A stretch of 23,817 nucleotides of DNA. It comes from an uncultured Coriobacteriales bacterium. Its GTDB lineage: Bacteria > Actinomycetota > Coriobacteriia > Coriobacteriales > UMGS124. The notes beneath the pieces were generated by a model, which was not told the DNA's origin, made no database searches, and saw only the letters and a list, made by a program, of their open reading frames with translations. Of this stretch, positions 22,939 to 23,817 are shown piece by piece. Both the position numbers and the translations under genes were made by a program. Position 1 is the stretch's first letter. Each line of letters begins with the position of its first letter. The DNA lies in contig CAIFEU010000001.1 of the NCBI GenBank assembly GCA_903789505.1, positions 8,527-32,343 of the forward strand. Direction: 5' to 3'.

Positions 22939-22959
22939 CGACGCAGACCCCCTGCGTCG
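22939..22959 (-). promoter_or_regulatory. Hairpin in the glnA leader
   Basis: CGACGCAG and CTGCGTCG form a perfect 8-bp stem with a 5-base loop, 29-49 bases before the glnA start codon. There is no U-tract and the ribosome site is not covered. It may stabilise the mRNA or serve as a control element. Confidence 0.4.
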
Positions 22960-23006
22960 GGCCGCGGCGCAGGGGCGCGGGTCCGCGTTGGGGGCGACTG
23001 CTGCCG

Positions 23007-23061
23007 ATAATGAATCGTCAGACGGATTCAGCATCCTACTGGCAGGTTGCCGATGTGTTTC
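23007..23061 (-). promoter_or_regulatory. glnA promoter with GlnR-box-like pentamers
   Basis: Minus strand, reading toward glnA: GAAAC (23057-23061), six bases, GCAAC (23046-23050), six bases, GTAGG (23035-23039), then a -10 CATTAT (23007-23012). Actinobacterial GlnR boxes are GTnAC and GAAAC pentamers spaced by six bases, so the first two fit and the third is weak. The -35 position (GATGCT) is poor, as expected for an activator-dependent promoter. A TGAATC/GATTCA repeat (23011-23030) lies between the -10 and the boxes. The rest of 22911-23216 holds no gene. Confidence 0.5.
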
Positions 23062-23188
23062 CGGCGTCCATGCCCAGCCATGGCACACAGCACCCGCGAG
23101 GGACGGGACGCCCCAGGTGCGCCGCAGAAGGTAGGCAGGGGAAGACCCTCGGGACTGAAGCAGCGCGAGCGATGCCGCGGGCGATCTC

Positions 23189-23212
23189 AAACGCCCACCC
23201 CGCTCGCGGGCG
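23189..23212 (-). terminator. Terminator of the Cys-rich membrane peptide gene
   Basis: On the minus strand CGCCC...GGGCG with an inner CCCG/CGGG stem is followed by TTT, beginning five bases past the stop. A short-U-tract intrinsic terminator. Confidence 0.5.
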
Positions 23213-23216
23213 GCGC

Positions 23217-23510
23217 TCAGCGCGAGCCCTGGCCGCCTTCGGCGCGAGGGCGCGAACCCGCCGGGGTGGCGTCGTTGCGGTCGAGCGCCCCCTGCACGTC
23301 CCTGATCATGCGGTCTGCCGCGGGGCAGGAGACGGGCTTGCCCTCGGCGTCGAACAGCTCCCCCGCCGGCGGCTCATGCGACGTGCCATGAAACGAACAG
23401 CCCTGCTCGGAGCAGTCGGAGCATCCGCCGCGCCTACGCAGCAGGTAGCAGATGCTCAGCGCGAGCAATGCGATGACGATGATAAGCACGAACACGCTGC
23501 CGGCGCTCAT
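23217..23510 (-). CDS. FeoB-associated Cys-rich membrane protein family peptide
   Basis: A 97-aa protein with one N-terminal membrane helix (S-V-F-V-L-I-I-V-I-A-L-L-A-L-S-I-C-Y-L-L), a basic R-R-R stop-transfer, and the Cys cluster G-G-C-S-D-C-S-E-Q-G-C, as in FeoB-associated Cys-rich proteins. Those are thought to sit beside the ferrous iron transporter and may handle iron; the biochemical role is not settled. The C-terminus (about 45 residues, with one more Cys) is longer than usual and hydrophilic. The ATG at 23510 has AGGAGGAGA seven bases upstream. feoA/feoB are not in the window; they would have to lie beyond 23817 or elsewhere. Confidence 0.75.
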   Translation of the reverse strand: MSAGSVFVLIIVIALLALSICYLLRRRGGCSDCSEQGCSFHGTSHEPPAGELFDAEGKPVSCPAADRMIRDVQGALDRNDATPAGSRPRAEGGQGSR

Positions 23511-23662
23511 GGTGTCTCCTCCTGTCATACGTTTCGCCTCGCGGCGACGGGGGCGCGACCCCGGGCGCGCGGCGGGCCCGCGCCGCTGGAGGCGGGGCCT
23601 TCGCACACGTCACGGTCGCCCGCACCTGCGTGCGATGCCCGCACACGCCCTTGACTTTCCGC

Positions 23663-23690
23663 ATTATCCCCATCAGTTATCTTAGGTAAA
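23663..23690 (-). promoter_or_regulatory. Predicted promoter of the Cys-rich peptide gene
   Basis: The minus strand reads TTTACC (23685-23690), 16 bp, GATAAT (23663-23668), in the only AT-rich patch of this end. The plus-strand word TTAGGTAA over the -35 resembles half of a DtxR/IdeR iron box, which is suggestive only. The leader would be about 145 bases. Confidence 0.45.
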
Positions 23691-23817
23691 CAAACTGCGG
23701 CAGAGGCACGCCGCCCTCACAGGGCGAACACGGCGCGGTTCGCAGCGTGCCCGCGGGAGGGGCCGACAACCCCGCTCGCACCGATGGGCAAAGACATCGC
23801 AGGCAGCCGAGCCCTCC
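23691..23817. other. Window end without a visible gene
   Basis: I see no coding frame, RNA gene or clear repeat here. It is probably the upstream part of a neighbouring region outside the window. Confidence 0.5.

Noticed and set aside
23691..23817. tRNA or small RNA at the window end
   Set aside because: No cloverleaf arms or conserved TPsiC-like sequence could be found.
1..23817. CRISPR array, insertion sequence, prophage or toxin-antitoxin pair
   Set aside because: No spaced direct repeats, transposase or integrase motifs, or paired small genes of that kind were found on either strand.

Overview
The window is very GC-rich and densely coding, with strongly G/C-biased third codon positions. 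The gene content points to an anaerobic actinomycete of the class Coriobacteriia: a Tat-exported FAD_binding_2 reductase, a GlnR-type orphan regulator, GSI-alpha glutamine synthetase, LuxS, a FeoB-associated Cys-rich peptide and a MenG-type methyltransferase. Menaquinone capacity would fit the Eggerthellaceae. This placement is inferred from gene families, not from a marker-gene comparison.

Positions 1-7600 read almost entirely on the minus strand. In transcription order they hold a type Ic aspartate aminotransferase (promoter near 7566-7593), menG, an amidohydrolase-fold protein that has lost most of its metal ligands, two Ser-rich single-pass membrane proteins (the second with TPR-like helices), a STAS-domain antagonist, a TatA/B-type protein and TatC. 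The tatC end runs into a G/C homopolymer tract. Positions 7600-8900 hold a small plus-strand gene of unknown function that converges with a DUF3267-type membrane zinc protease. The protease frame has no stop before it runs antisense through the small gene.

Positions 8900-14440 read on the plus strand. They hold a MetRS-like class I synthetase with an altered KMSKS loop, then a complete phosphorylated serine pathway (serC, serA, thrH-type phosphatase). The metG-serC spacer is packed with consecutive perfect inverted repeats and is the best candidate here for an undescribed RNA or operator element. Positions 14498-20700 read on the minus strand: a glnR-like regulator, a PepV-type dipeptidase, a Tat-exported FAD reductase and an S41-type peptidase without its serine nucleophile. 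luxS diverges from the regulator. After a second G/C homopolymer tract come glnA, with GlnR-box-like pentamers placed just upstream of a -10 element, and a small Cys-rich membrane peptide of the FeoB-associated family.

Nitrogen handling is one thread (glnR-like regulator, glnA, transaminase, dipeptidase, serine synthesis). Tat export is another (TatA/B, TatC and one clear Tat substrate). A recurring oddity is enzyme folds whose catalytic residues look substituted: the amidohydrolase, the S41 protein, the MetRS-like protein and possibly SerA. I found no tRNA, rRNA, CRISPR array, insertion sequence or phage gene. All motif alignments are from memory of the families; no search was run.
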